From Flavobacteriia bacterium (GTDB lineage Bacteria > Bacteroidota > Bacteroidia > Flavobacteriales > Weeksellaceae), in contig JAECQR010000007.1 of the NCBI GenBank assembly GCA_015999765.1, forward strand, positions 62,001-126,000: DNA of 64,000 bases, in the 5' to 3' direction. The position numbers were made by a program, and so were the translations under genes. The notes beneath the pieces were generated by a model that saw only the letters and a list, made by a program, of their open reading frames with translations, searched no databases and had not been told where the DNA came from. Positions 34,744 through 42,188 of the stretch are shown piece after piece. The stretch's first letter is position 1. Each line of letters starts with the position of its first letter.

Positions 34744-35883
34744 ATGGACTTTAATTTATCTGAAGAACAGTTAATGATTCAGCAGGCTGCAAGAGACTTT
34801 GCCAATACAGAACTTTTACCTGGCGTAATAGAAAGAGACAATGCACAGACGTTTCCACACGAGCAGGTGAAGAAAATGGGAGAACTCGGTTTTCTGGGAA
34901 TGATGGTGGATCCACAATATGGTGGAGCGGGAATGGACAGTGTTTCTTACGTTTTAGCCATGGAAGAAATAGCAAAAGTTGATGCGTCTGCAGCGGTAGT
35001 GATGTCGGTAAACAATTCTTTGGTATGCGCAGGACTTGAAAAATTCTGTAACGAAGAACAGAAAATGAAATATCTGAAACCTCTTGCCAGCGGAGAAGTA
35101 ATCGGTGCTTTTGCACTTTCTGAGCCGGAAGCAGGTTCCGATGCGACTTCACAGAAAACTACAGCCGTTGATATGGGCGACCATTACATCCTGAACGGAA
35201 CAAAAAACTGGATCACCAACGGTGGGAACGCGACATATTATATTGTAATCGCACAAACTGATCCTGAGAAAAAACACAAAGGAATCAACGCTTTCATCGT
35301 GGAAAGAGGTTGGGCAGGTTTCGAAATAGGACCAAAAGAAGACAAACTCGGCATCCGCGGAAGCGATACACATTCTTTGCTCTTTACAGATGTTAAAGTT
35401 CCGAAAGAAAACAGAATCGGAGAAGACGGATTCGGATTTAATTTTGCGATGGCAGTACTGAACGGAGGAAGAATTGGGATTGCATCCCAGGCTTTAGGAA
35501 TTGCTTCCGGAGCTTATGAACTTGCATTGAAATATGCAAAAACCAGAAAAGCTTTCAGAACCGAAATCATCAATCATCAGGCAATCGCATTTAAATTAGC
35601 CGATATGGCAACGCAGATTACCGCTGCCAGAATGCTTTGCTATAAAGCTGCGGTAGAGAAGGATGAAGGAAAAGATATTTCTGAAATCGGTGCGATGGCT
35701 AAATTATACGCTTCGCAGGTCGCAATGGATACTACCATTGAAGCAGTACAGATCCACGGTGGATACGGTTACGTAAAAGAATATCACGTAGAACGTATGA
35801 TGCGTGATGCGAAAATTACCCAGATTTATGAAGGAACTTCAGAAATCCAGAAGATTGTAATTTCCCGCAGTATTGCCAAATAA
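34744..35883 (+). CDS. Acyl-CoA dehydrogenase
   Basis: FAD enzyme for the first step of fatty-acid β-oxidation or a related acyl-CoA oxidation, 379 residues. Family blocks: GVIERDNAQTFP and FLGMMVDPQYGGAGMDS near the N-terminus, FALSEPEAGSDATSQKT (FAD/substrate loop), GIRGSDTHSLLF, and YEGTSEIQK at the C-terminus, where Glu363 is the expected catalytic base. The chain-length class (short-chain/butyryl-like is common in Bacteroidota) is not decided by sequence. Divergent from the acyl-CoA ligase; a small membrane protein gene follows after 21 bases. Confidence 0.94.
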   Translation: MDFNLSEEQLMIQQAARDFANTELLPGVIERDNAQTFPHEQVKKMGELGFLGMMVDPQYGGAGMDSVSYVLAMEEIAKVDASAAVVMSVNNSLVCAGLEKFCNEEQKMKYLKPLASGEVIGAFALSEPEAGSDATSQKTTAVDMGDHYILNGTKNWITNGGNATYYIVIAQTDPEKKHKGINAFIVERGWAGFEIGPKEDKLGIRGSDTHSLLFTDVKVPKENRIGEDGFGFNFAMAVLNGGRIGIASQALGIASGAYELALKYAKTRKAFRTEIINHQAIAFKLADMATQITAARMLCYKAAVEKDEGKDISEIGAMAKLYASQVAMDTTIEAVQIHGGYGYVKEYHVERMMRDAKITQIYEGTSEIQKIVISRSIAK

Positions 35884-35904
35884 ATTAATCACTAAAGATT
35901 TGCC

Positions 35905-36270
35905 ATGAAGTATTTGTGGATCAGCCTTGTTGCAGTTTTTTTACTTTTAAGCGGTATTATTTATTACCGGTATTATTTCGTTTTCGGAGAAGGCGTGAAA
36001 TCCGGAATTCTTAATTACGCTGTAAAAAAGGGAAATATATTTAAAACCTACGAAGGTAAACTCATCCAGCAGGGATTCGGAGCCAATCCGCGAACCGGCA
36101 GTTTAACGAGTTATGAATTCGAGTTTTCGATTGAGGACGAAGAAATCTTCAAACAGCTCGAAATCAACAACGGTAAAACATTTGACCTTCATTACAGGGA
36201 ATACCACGGCGTGCTTCCATGGCGCGGAAACACAACATATGTTGTAGACCGTATTGTGAATATGAAATAA
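35905..36270 (+). CDS. Small conserved membrane-anchored protein
   Basis: 121 residues: one N-terminal hydrophobic helix (residues about 4-24, WISLVAVFLLLSGIIYYRYYF) and a soluble β-rich tail with KTYEGKLIQQGFGA, SYEFEFSIEDEEIFKQL and YREYHGVLPWRGNTTYVVDRI. Such proteins occur in many Flavobacteriia; some database entries carry the misleading name 6-phosphogluconate dehydrogenase, for which nothing is visible here. Probably cotranscribed with the acyl-CoA dehydrogenase (21-base gap, terminator only after this gene). Function unknown. Confidence 0.8.
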   Translation: MKYLWISLVAVFLLLSGIIYYRYYFVFGEGVKSGILNYAVKKGNIFKTYEGKLIQQGFGANPRTGSLTSYEFEFSIEDEEIFKQLEINNGKTFDLHYREYHGVLPWRGNTTYVVDRIVNMK

Positions 36271-36302
36271 AAAAAGCCTTCCGGATGTGGAAGGCTTTTT
36301 TG
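36271..36302 (+). terminator. Terminator after the small membrane protein gene
   Basis: Stem AAAAAGCCTTCC / GGAAGGCTTTTT with a 6-base loop begins at the base after the stop codon. Confidence 0.9.
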
Positions 36303-36363
36303 TTAATTAGCTATTCGGATGATTACTCTTGCAGATTATGCGAATAATAGTTATTTGATTGTG

Positions 36364-36542
36364 TGTTCTTTTGTCTTGAACCAAAAGAACCAAAAATTCA
36401 AGACTGGAAACTCCGGCTAAAATTTTAAATAATTTCCTAAAATTCGCAAAACTCGGGCGGAAATGAAATTGGTTGTTTAATTTCTATGATTGCCGCCAGT
36501 CAAGCAGTGGAAATTTTTTAACGCCTCCGTTTCCTAAGTCAA
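36364..36542. repeat. Palindromic intergenic repeat, copy B
   Basis: Second copy of the element at 29454-29637, here between the small membrane protein terminator and the 3' end of the DUF4349 gene. It shares long blocks with copy A (for example AACCAAAAATTCAAGACTGG) but differs by indels: about 20 extra bases after CTAAAATTT and a shorter right end where copy A has TAAAATATTGAAAATTTC. The remainder of the 36303-36585 spacer shows nothing I recognise. Confidence 0.85.
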
Positions 36543-36585
36543 GTGAAAGCTATTATGATTAGCTCTGACGCTGAAGTTTGACCAC

Positions 36586-37731
36586 CTAATTTTTCGGTAA
36601 ATATTTCGAATAATCCGTATCTGGCGTTTCGCCCGGTTTTGTTTCCTGAACAGGCTCTGTAGAAGTCTGATTTTCTGTGGGATAATTTGCGGCAGTCTGC
36701 TGCTTCAGGATTTGCTGTCTTTCGAATTCTGCTTCAGCTTTTTTCTTTTTATTTCTGTGGATGAAATAGCACACCAATCCTCCAATCAAAAACAGAGGCC
36801 AAAACGGGAGCAGAAGCAGAAACGCGTCGCCCAAAACTTTGAAACCTTTCATAAATGCAGCGCTGAAACTGTTGCTATTTTCGGCTTCTTCGTCTTTGGT
36901 TAAAGCAGTATCGGCAATGTTTTCGTTCTGAAGCAACGTGATTTCAATGTCACACATTTGGGAAGCGATATAATCTTTACCTTCAGATTCCGTGCTTTTC
37001 GATTTCACATCGCCGAGTTGACCGGAAAGATTGGAAAGAAGCTGATCAAAGTTCTGAAGCGGAACTTTCGCTGTGATATATTCTTTCTGTATGCCTTCGT
37101 TCTGACTGAAATTTTCGGTTACCAAGTCTGCGTTGTTTTCTCTGATTTTCTTTTTCAGCAGCGCTTTTGCTGCATTAAGATCATCAACCTGAATTTCAAG
37201 CCTTGCTGTTTTTACCAGCGGATCTCTTTCTACAACAGGCGGTACAATCACCGGATTGTTCTGTTCCTGTGGAGTTGCACGGTTTTCCGCGGCCGGAGTT
37301 TCTGGTGTTGAACTTTGCTTTTGGGTTTGCTTCATAATTTTATCAGCAGTTCTGGTGAGGACTTTTATTGTGCTTTCCCCCTTTTGTAAAGATTTGTTTG
37401 CCGAATCTAAAGTTTTTACAACTTCAGTTCCTACCCCCACGTTTTTTGTGATCTTTTCAATCTGTCTGTTGATAGAATCGATGCGCCAGCCGCCCGATTT
37501 TATGGTGCTGTCGATGGATTTTTTCTGTTTTTCAATTTCAGGAATGATGACTTTTTTGGCAATGCCATCGGAGTCGGTGATGGTTTTTGAGATTGAATCT
37601 AAAGTTTTGATTCCGTCGTTAGCTTTGGTGAACAGACTGTCGGCTCTTTTAACCGTGTCGCTGGTCTGCTGGATTTTGTCGCAGGAAGATAACGTACCGG
37701 CGATAATCAGTGAAAGCAATATTTTCTTCAT
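36586..37731 (-). CDS. DUF4349 lipoprotein with transmembrane segment
   Basis: 381 residues. A lipoprotein signal (MKKILLSLIIAGTLSSCDK, lipobox SSC) is followed by a helical coiled region (about 25-130), a Pro/Gln-rich linker, the DUF4349 domain (about 175-270, ARLEIQVDDLNAAKALLKKKIREN ... AKVPLQNFDQLL), one hydrophobic stretch near 305-325 (AFLLLLPFWPLFLIGGLVCYFI) and a charged tail. DUF4349 proteins are envelope proteins without known activity. A lipid-anchored N-terminus plus a later membrane helix would place the domain in the periplasm. Confidence 0.85.
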   Translation of the reverse strand: MKKILLSLIIAGTLSSCDKIQQTSDTVKRADSLFTKANDGIKTLDSISKTITDSDGIAKKVIIPEIEKQKKSIDSTIKSGGWRIDSINRQIEKITKNVGVGTEVVKTLDSANKSLQKGESTIKVLTRTADKIMKQTQKQSSTPETPAAENRATPQEQNNPVIVPPVVERDPLVKTARLEIQVDDLNAAKALLKKKIRENNADLVTENFSQNEGIQKEYITAKVPLQNFDQLLSNLSGQLGDVKSKSTESEGKDYIASQMCDIEITLLQNENIADTALTKDEEAENSNSFSAAFMKGFKVLGDAFLLLLPFWPLFLIGGLVCYFIHRNKKKKAEAEFERQQILKQQTAANYPTENQTSTEPVQETKPGETPDTDYSKYLPKN

Positions 37732-37846
37732 TATTAATTTTTGATTGATAACAGTGGAGTAGAATCAAATAGTATTCCCTAAAAAAGGAACTTTTTAGTA
37801 AATATTTGAAAACTAAAGTTTTGCAAATCAATTTACAAAATATTTA

Positions 37847-37874
37847 CAAAAAAATCTCCGGATTTACCGGAGAT
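37847..37874 (-). terminator. Terminator after prfC (minus strand)
   Basis: Perfect 8-bp stem ATCTCCGG / CCGGAGAT, loop ATTTA, next to the prfC stop; the A-run at 37847-37853 gives the minus-strand T-tract. Confidence 0.88.
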
Positions 37875-37878
37875 CACT

Positions 37879-39477
37879 TTATTGTTTGTTTCGGAATTCA
37901 CTGATGAAATGGAGTTTCACATTCGGGAACTTTTCCTGAGTCATATGAATTGTAAATGACGAATCGGCAAGAAAAACCGGCTGCCCGTATTTGTCTTTTG
38001 CCATGAAACGCTGTTTCAGTCTTGCAAATTCCTTGAATTCTTCAGATTTTTCATCAGCTTCAATCCAACATGCTTTGTGAATGGAGAGCGGCTCGTAGGT
38101 GCATTTTGCACCGTATTCGTGCTCCAGACGGTACTGGATGACTTCGTACTGAAGCGCGCCAACCGTTCCGATGATTTTCCGGTTGTTCATATCCATAGTG
38201 AACAGCTGCGCCACCCCTTCGTCCATGAGCTGGTCGATTCCCTTTGCAAGCTGTTTTGCCTTCAGCGGATCATCGTTGTTGATATAGCGGAAATGTTCCG
38301 GAGAGAAACTCGGGATTCCTTTGAAACTGATTTTTTCACCAGCGGTCAAAGTATCTCCAATACGGAAGTTCCCGGTATCGTGAAGTCCCACAATGTCGCC
38401 CGGGAAACTTTCGTCGACCACTTCTTTTTTATCAGCAAAGAAGGCATTTGGTGAAGAAAATTTCATCTTCTTATTATCTCTTACCAACAGATAATTTTCA
38501 TTTCTTTTGAAAGTTCCGGAAACTATTTTTACGAAAGCCAGTCTGTCGCGGTGTTTCGGGTCCATGTTCGCATGGATTTTGAACACAAAACCGGTAAAAT
38601 CTTTTTCCTCAGGTTTTACAATTCTTGTTTCACTTTCTTTCGGCTGAGGTTTGGGAGCGATCTCGATAAAAGCATCGAGGAGTTCGCGGACTCCGAAATT
38701 ATTTAATGCAGAACCAAAGAAAACCGGCTGCAAATCACCATTCATATAATCTTCGCGGTTGAATTCTGGATAAACCGACTGAACCAATTCGAGTTCTTCT
38801 CTTAAAGTTGCGGCGGATTTTTCCCCGATAACATCGTCGATTTTAGTGTCGTTAATATCATCGAATTTTATCGCTTCACCTACTTTCTGTTTTTTCTCTT
38901 CCAAAAACAGTTGTATGTTATTTTCCCAAATATTATAAATCCCCTGAAAATCGCTTCCCATACCGATTGGCAATGATAATGGACAAACGGTTAATCCAAG
39001 TTTCTGCTCCACTTCATCCAAAAGATCGAAAGCATCTTTCCCTTCACGGTCTAATTTATTGATGAAAACCAACATGGGAATATTCCGCATTCGGCAAACC
39101 TTTACCAGTTTTTCAGTCTGTTCCTCAACCCCTTTTGCTACGTCAATAACAACGATTACGGAGTCAACAGCAGTTAAAGTACGGTAAGTATCTTCCGCAA
39201 AATCCTTGTGACCCGGTGTATCGAGAATATTGATTTTATGATTTCGGTATTCAAAAGCTAAAACCGACGTTGCGACAGAAATTCCTCTCTGTCTCTCGAT
39301 TTCCATAAAATCGGAGGTGGCTCCTTTTTTAATTTTGTTCGATTTTACTGCGCCTGCTTCCTGAATTGCGCCACCGAAAAGCAGCAGTTTTTCTGTAAGC
39401 GTGGTCTTTCCGGCATCGGGGTGAGAGATAATTCCGAAAGTTTTTCTTCTTTCTATTTCTTTAATGAGTTCAGACAT
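37879..39477 (-). CDS. prfC: Peptide chain release factor 3
   Basis: GTPase that recycles RF1/RF2 from the ribosome after peptide release. 532 residues in the usual RF3 length. G1 SHPDAGKTT (18-26), a switch segment RQRGISVATSVL, G3 DTPGHKDFAED and G4 NKLDRE are all clear. The C-terminal domains follow, including FPNVKLHFISEF near the end. Single gene with a terminator directly after it. Confidence 0.96.
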   Translation of the reverse strand: MSELIKEIERRKTFGIISHPDAGKTTLTEKLLLFGGAIQEAGAVKSNKIKKGATSDFMEIERQRGISVATSVLAFEYRNHKINILDTPGHKDFAEDTYRTLTAVDSVIVVIDVAKGVEEQTEKLVKVCRMRNIPMLVFINKLDREGKDAFDLLDEVEQKLGLTVCPLSLPIGMGSDFQGIYNIWENNIQLFLEEKKQKVGEAIKFDDINDTKIDDVIGEKSAATLREELELVQSVYPEFNREDYMNGDLQPVFFGSALNNFGVRELLDAFIEIAPKPQPKESETRIVKPEEKDFTGFVFKIHANMDPKHRDRLAFVKIVSGTFKRNENYLLVRDNKKMKFSSPNAFFADKKEVVDESFPGDIVGLHDTGNFRIGDTLTAGEKISFKGIPSFSPEHFRYINNDDPLKAKQLAKGIDQLMDEGVAQLFTMDMNNRKIIGTVGALQYEVIQYRLEHEYGAKCTYEPLSIHKACWIEADEKSEEFKEFARLKQRFMAKDKYGQPVFLADSSFTIHMTQEKFPNVKLHFISEFRNKQ

Positions 39478-39569
39478 AATGATATTTGAGTTTGCAAAAA
39501 TCGTGTTTTTTTATGGAAAATGAAAACCCAGTTTTAGCTGCCTGAAATCTCCTTTTTTATCTTTTTAAT

Positions 39570-39577
39570 TATCTTTG
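39570..39577 (+). promoter_or_regulatory. Putative -7 box of the CPBP gene (TATCTTTG)
   Basis: Exact consensus match; an in-frame TTG at 39575 lies inside this box and so is unlikely to be the start. The ATG at 39593 would then have a short leader of about ten bases. Confidence 0.5.
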
Positions 39578-39592
39578 TTGAAATTAAAATTC

Positions 39593-40426
39593 ATGGCAGA
39601 AAATTCCTCGCGGAAAAAATTTATTTTCGACTGGAAAGGTGCATTCGCGCTTATCGGCGGAATGATTGTAGGCACAGCAGCAGTTTCTGTAATCAATATT
39701 TTTTCGATGTTTGTCTTCAATGAAAATCTGCAGTATAAAGATTTCTATTTGATGCTTACTAATGCTGCGGGATTTCTGGGTGCTATTTTCGCTTTCGACT
39801 ATTTTATAGCAAGACCGCAGACCGGCAGGAAACTGAACTTCAATTTTTCTCCTACAAATGTCGGAACGTATCTTCTGATTTTTCCAATGATGCTCGGGAT
39901 GATGCTTATTGCTGAATTTATTACTGCCCAAATTCCCATTACCGGTCCTTTTTTCGGGAAATATTATGAGTTTTTCTCACGCCTGATGGAACAAATGACT
40001 AAAGATAAAGCCACGATGATCGTTCTGGCCGTAATTATGGCACCCATTTTCGAGGAGATTGTTTTTCGTGGTATTATTCAGAAAGGATTAATCAACAATG
40101 GAATGAACCCTATAACTGCTATCATTATTGCATCAGTGGTTTTCGGGTTGGTTCACGGTAACCCGTGGCAGTTTGTGGGAGCGGTTTTGCTCGGCTGCGT
40201 GTTAGGATTTGTATATCACAAGACAAAATCTCTGCTTCTTCCTATTTTGCTCCATGCGTTTAATAATCTGTCTTCCTCGATTTTAATTTTTTACGGTGAT
40301 TCCGAAAGTTTCGCTGATGTTTTCCGCATTTCAGAATGGATTGTTCTGGCGATCGGAATTATACTTTTTGCCGTATTCTACTATCTTTTTACACGGAAAT
40401 ACCGCGTTCATTACTCTGAAAAATAA
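39593..40426 (+). CDS. CPBP-family intramembrane metalloprotease
   Basis: About 277 residues with several membrane helices. The ABI/CPBP core is complete: the EEIVFRG motif with both glutamates and the arginine, a downstream VHGNPWQFVGAVLLGCVLG helix with the second metal His, and HAFNN. Bacterial homologues resemble Rce1-type proteases and bacteriocin-immunity proteins; substrates are unknown. The start is set at MAENSS (39593) because an upstream in-frame start falls in the promoter box. rdgB follows after 20 bases, so a two-gene unit is likely. Confidence 0.88.
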   Translation: MAENSSRKKFIFDWKGAFALIGGMIVGTAAVSVINIFSMFVFNENLQYKDFYLMLTNAAGFLGAIFAFDYFIARPQTGRKLNFNFSPTNVGTYLLIFPMMLGMMLIAEFITAQIPITGPFFGKYYEFFSRLMEQMTKDKATMIVLAVIMAPIFEEIVFRGIIQKGLINNGMNPITAIIIASVVFGLVHGNPWQFVGAVLLGCVLGFVYHKTKSLLLPILLHAFNNLSSSILIFYGDSESFADVFRISEWIVLAIGIILFAVFYYLFTRKYRVHYSEK

Positions 40427-40446
40427 TTTATTACTATAAAAATATT

Positions 40447-41022
40447 ATGGCCAAAGAAATCCTCATTGCGACCCACAATCAACATAAGAAAGAAGAAATT
40501 CAGCAGATTTTGGGCGGTGATTTTAAAGTAACATCCTTAACGGATTACAATATTCACGATGAAATTGTGGAAGACGGGAACAGCTTTCATGCAAACGCAC
40601 TCATTAAAGCAAAATACTGTTTCGAAAGAACCGGAAAACCAAGTCTTGGTGATGATTCCGGTTTGGTGGTAGAAAGTCTTGACGGAAGACCGGGAATTTA
40701 TTCGGCTCGTTATGCAGGTAACCACGATTTCGCGAAAAATATGGCGAAAGTTTTAGAAGAGATGAAAGAGAAGGAAAACCGCAAAGCCTATTTTGTAACC
40801 GTAATGTGTTTGGTTGATGAAACCGGGGAAAACTATTTTGAAGGCCGGGTTTACGGCAATTTAATTCACGAAATCCGTGGGGAAAAAGGCTTCGGTTATG
40901 ATCCCATTTTTGTTCCGGAAAACCATGAAATCACCTTTGCCGAGATGAAAGCGGATGAAAAAAACCAGATCAGTCACCGGAAAAAGGCCATCGAAAAGTT
41001 CCTGGATTTTCTACATTCCTAG
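40447..41022 (+). CDS. rdgB: RdgB/HAM1 non-canonical purine NTP pyrophosphatase
   Basis: House-cleaning enzyme removing ITP, dITP and XTP from the nucleotide pool. 191 residues with the family blocks ILIATHNQHKKEEI (phosphate contact), LGDDSGLVVESLDGRPGIYSARYAG, GFGYDPIFVP, and EMKADEKNQISHRKKAIEKF near the end. Normal length and start. It probably shares a transcript with the CPBP gene. Confidence 0.95.
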   Translation: MAKEILIATHNQHKKEEIQQILGGDFKVTSLTDYNIHDEIVEDGNSFHANALIKAKYCFERTGKPSLGDDSGLVVESLDGRPGIYSARYAGNHDFAKNMAKVLEEMKEKENRKAYFVTVMCLVDETGENYFEGRVYGNLIHEIRGEKGFGYDPIFVPENHEITFAEMKADEKNQISHRKKAIEKFLDFLHS

Positions 41023-41098
41023 CAAGAAAACACCCCAAAACTTGCGGCTTAAAAAATTTAAGACTGAAATTACCGCCGAAATTTTCAGTTAAAAATTG

Positions 41099-41106
41099 TA
41101 TTTTTG
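41099..41106 (+). promoter_or_regulatory. Putative -7 box of pheS (TATTTTTG)
   Basis: Exact TAnnTTTG match followed by CA, 20 bases before the pheS ATG at 41127. Confidence 0.5.
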
Positions 41107-41126
41107 CAGTTCAATAAATATTAGAG

Positions 41127-42137
41127 ATGTTAGAAAAGATTGATGAATTATTGGTTGAGGTAAGTAATTTCAGCTCAGCAAATAAAGATGAAATTGAGCA
41201 GTTCCGAATCAAATTCAGCGGAAAAAAAGGAATTCTGAACGATATTTTCTCCAAATTCAAGGATGTTCCGAATGAGCAGAAAAAAGAATTCGGGCAGAAG
41301 ATCAATACCCTCAAGCAGGCTGTCGAAACCAAACTCGAAGACTTAAAAAACACAACTTCTTCTAACCTTATCCTCGAAAAAGAAGATTTAACGAGACCCG
41401 GATTTTCTTCGGAACTGGGAACACGGCATCCGATTAATCTGGTAAAAAACAAAATCATTGAAATCTTTAAATCCATTGGTTTTGCTGTGGCGGACGGACC
41501 GGAAATTGAAGACGACTGGCATAACTTTACGGCATTGAATCTGCCCGAATATCACCCGGCGAGAGATATGCAGGATACTTTTTTCATTGAAACCAATCCG
41601 GATCTTCTTTTAAGAACGCACACCTCTTCGGTACAGATCCGATATATGGAAGAAAATCAGCCACCGATGAGGATTCTCTCACCGGGAAGGGTTTTCAGAA
41701 ACGAAGCAATCTCATCGCGTTCTCACTGTATTTTCCATCAGATTGAAGGTCTTTATATCGATGAAAATGTAAGTTTTGCGGATCTGAAGCAGACCATTCA
41801 GTTTTTCACGACAGAACTTTTCGGGAAATCAAAAATCAGACTCAGACCCTCTTATTTTCCTTTTACAGAGCCAAGTGCAGAAGTAGATGTGTATTGGGGA
41901 TTGAATTCAGAAACCGATTACAGAATTACCAAAGGAACCGGCTGGCTCGAAATTATGGGCTGCGGAATGGTGGACCCTGCGGTTTTGCAGAACGTAAACA
42001 TCGATGCTGATAAATATTCCGGTTATGCTTTCGGAATGGGAATTGAGAGAATTGTAATGTTGCTTTACCAAATGAGCGACATCCGAATGTTCTTCGAAAA
42101 CGATAAAAGAATGCTCGAACAGTTTAAATCACTGTAA
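41127..42137 (+). CDS. pheS: Phenylalanyl-tRNA synthetase α subunit
   Basis: Catalytic chain of the class II (αβ)2 enzyme that charges tRNA-Phe. 336 residues: N-terminal coiled-coil (about 1-85), then the catalytic domain with GTRHPINLVKNKIIEIF, ARDMQDTFF, LLRTHTSSVQ, motif 2 GRVFRNEAISSRSHCIFHQIEGL, PSAEVDVYWG and motif 3 GFGMGIERIVML (here SGYAFGMGIERIVMLLY). PheT is not in the window, so the two chains are not in one operon here. A strong two-way terminator follows. Confidence 0.97.
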   Translation: MLEKIDELLVEVSNFSSANKDEIEQFRIKFSGKKGILNDIFSKFKDVPNEQKKEFGQKINTLKQAVETKLEDLKNTTSSNLILEKEDLTRPGFSSELGTRHPINLVKNKIIEIFKSIGFAVADGPEIEDDWHNFTALNLPEYHPARDMQDTFFIETNPDLLLRTHTSSVQIRYMEENQPPMRILSPGRVFRNEAISSRSHCIFHQIEGLYIDENVSFADLKQTIQFFTTELFGKSKIRLRPSYFPFTEPSAEVDVYWGLNSETDYRITKGTGWLEIMGCGMVDPAVLQNVNIDADKYSGYAFGMGIERIVMLLYQMSDIRMFFENDKRMLEQFKSL

Positions 42138-42148
42138 AAATTAAAATA

Positions 42149-42184
42149 AAAAAAGACCATTTCAAAACTGAAATGGTTTTTTTA
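42149..42184. terminator. Bidirectional terminator between pheS and DUF5916
   Basis: Stem ACCATTTCA / TGAAATGGT with a 4-base loop, flanked by A-run and T-run, between convergent genes ending at 42137 and 42189. Confidence 0.88.
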
Positions 42185-42188
42185 TTGG

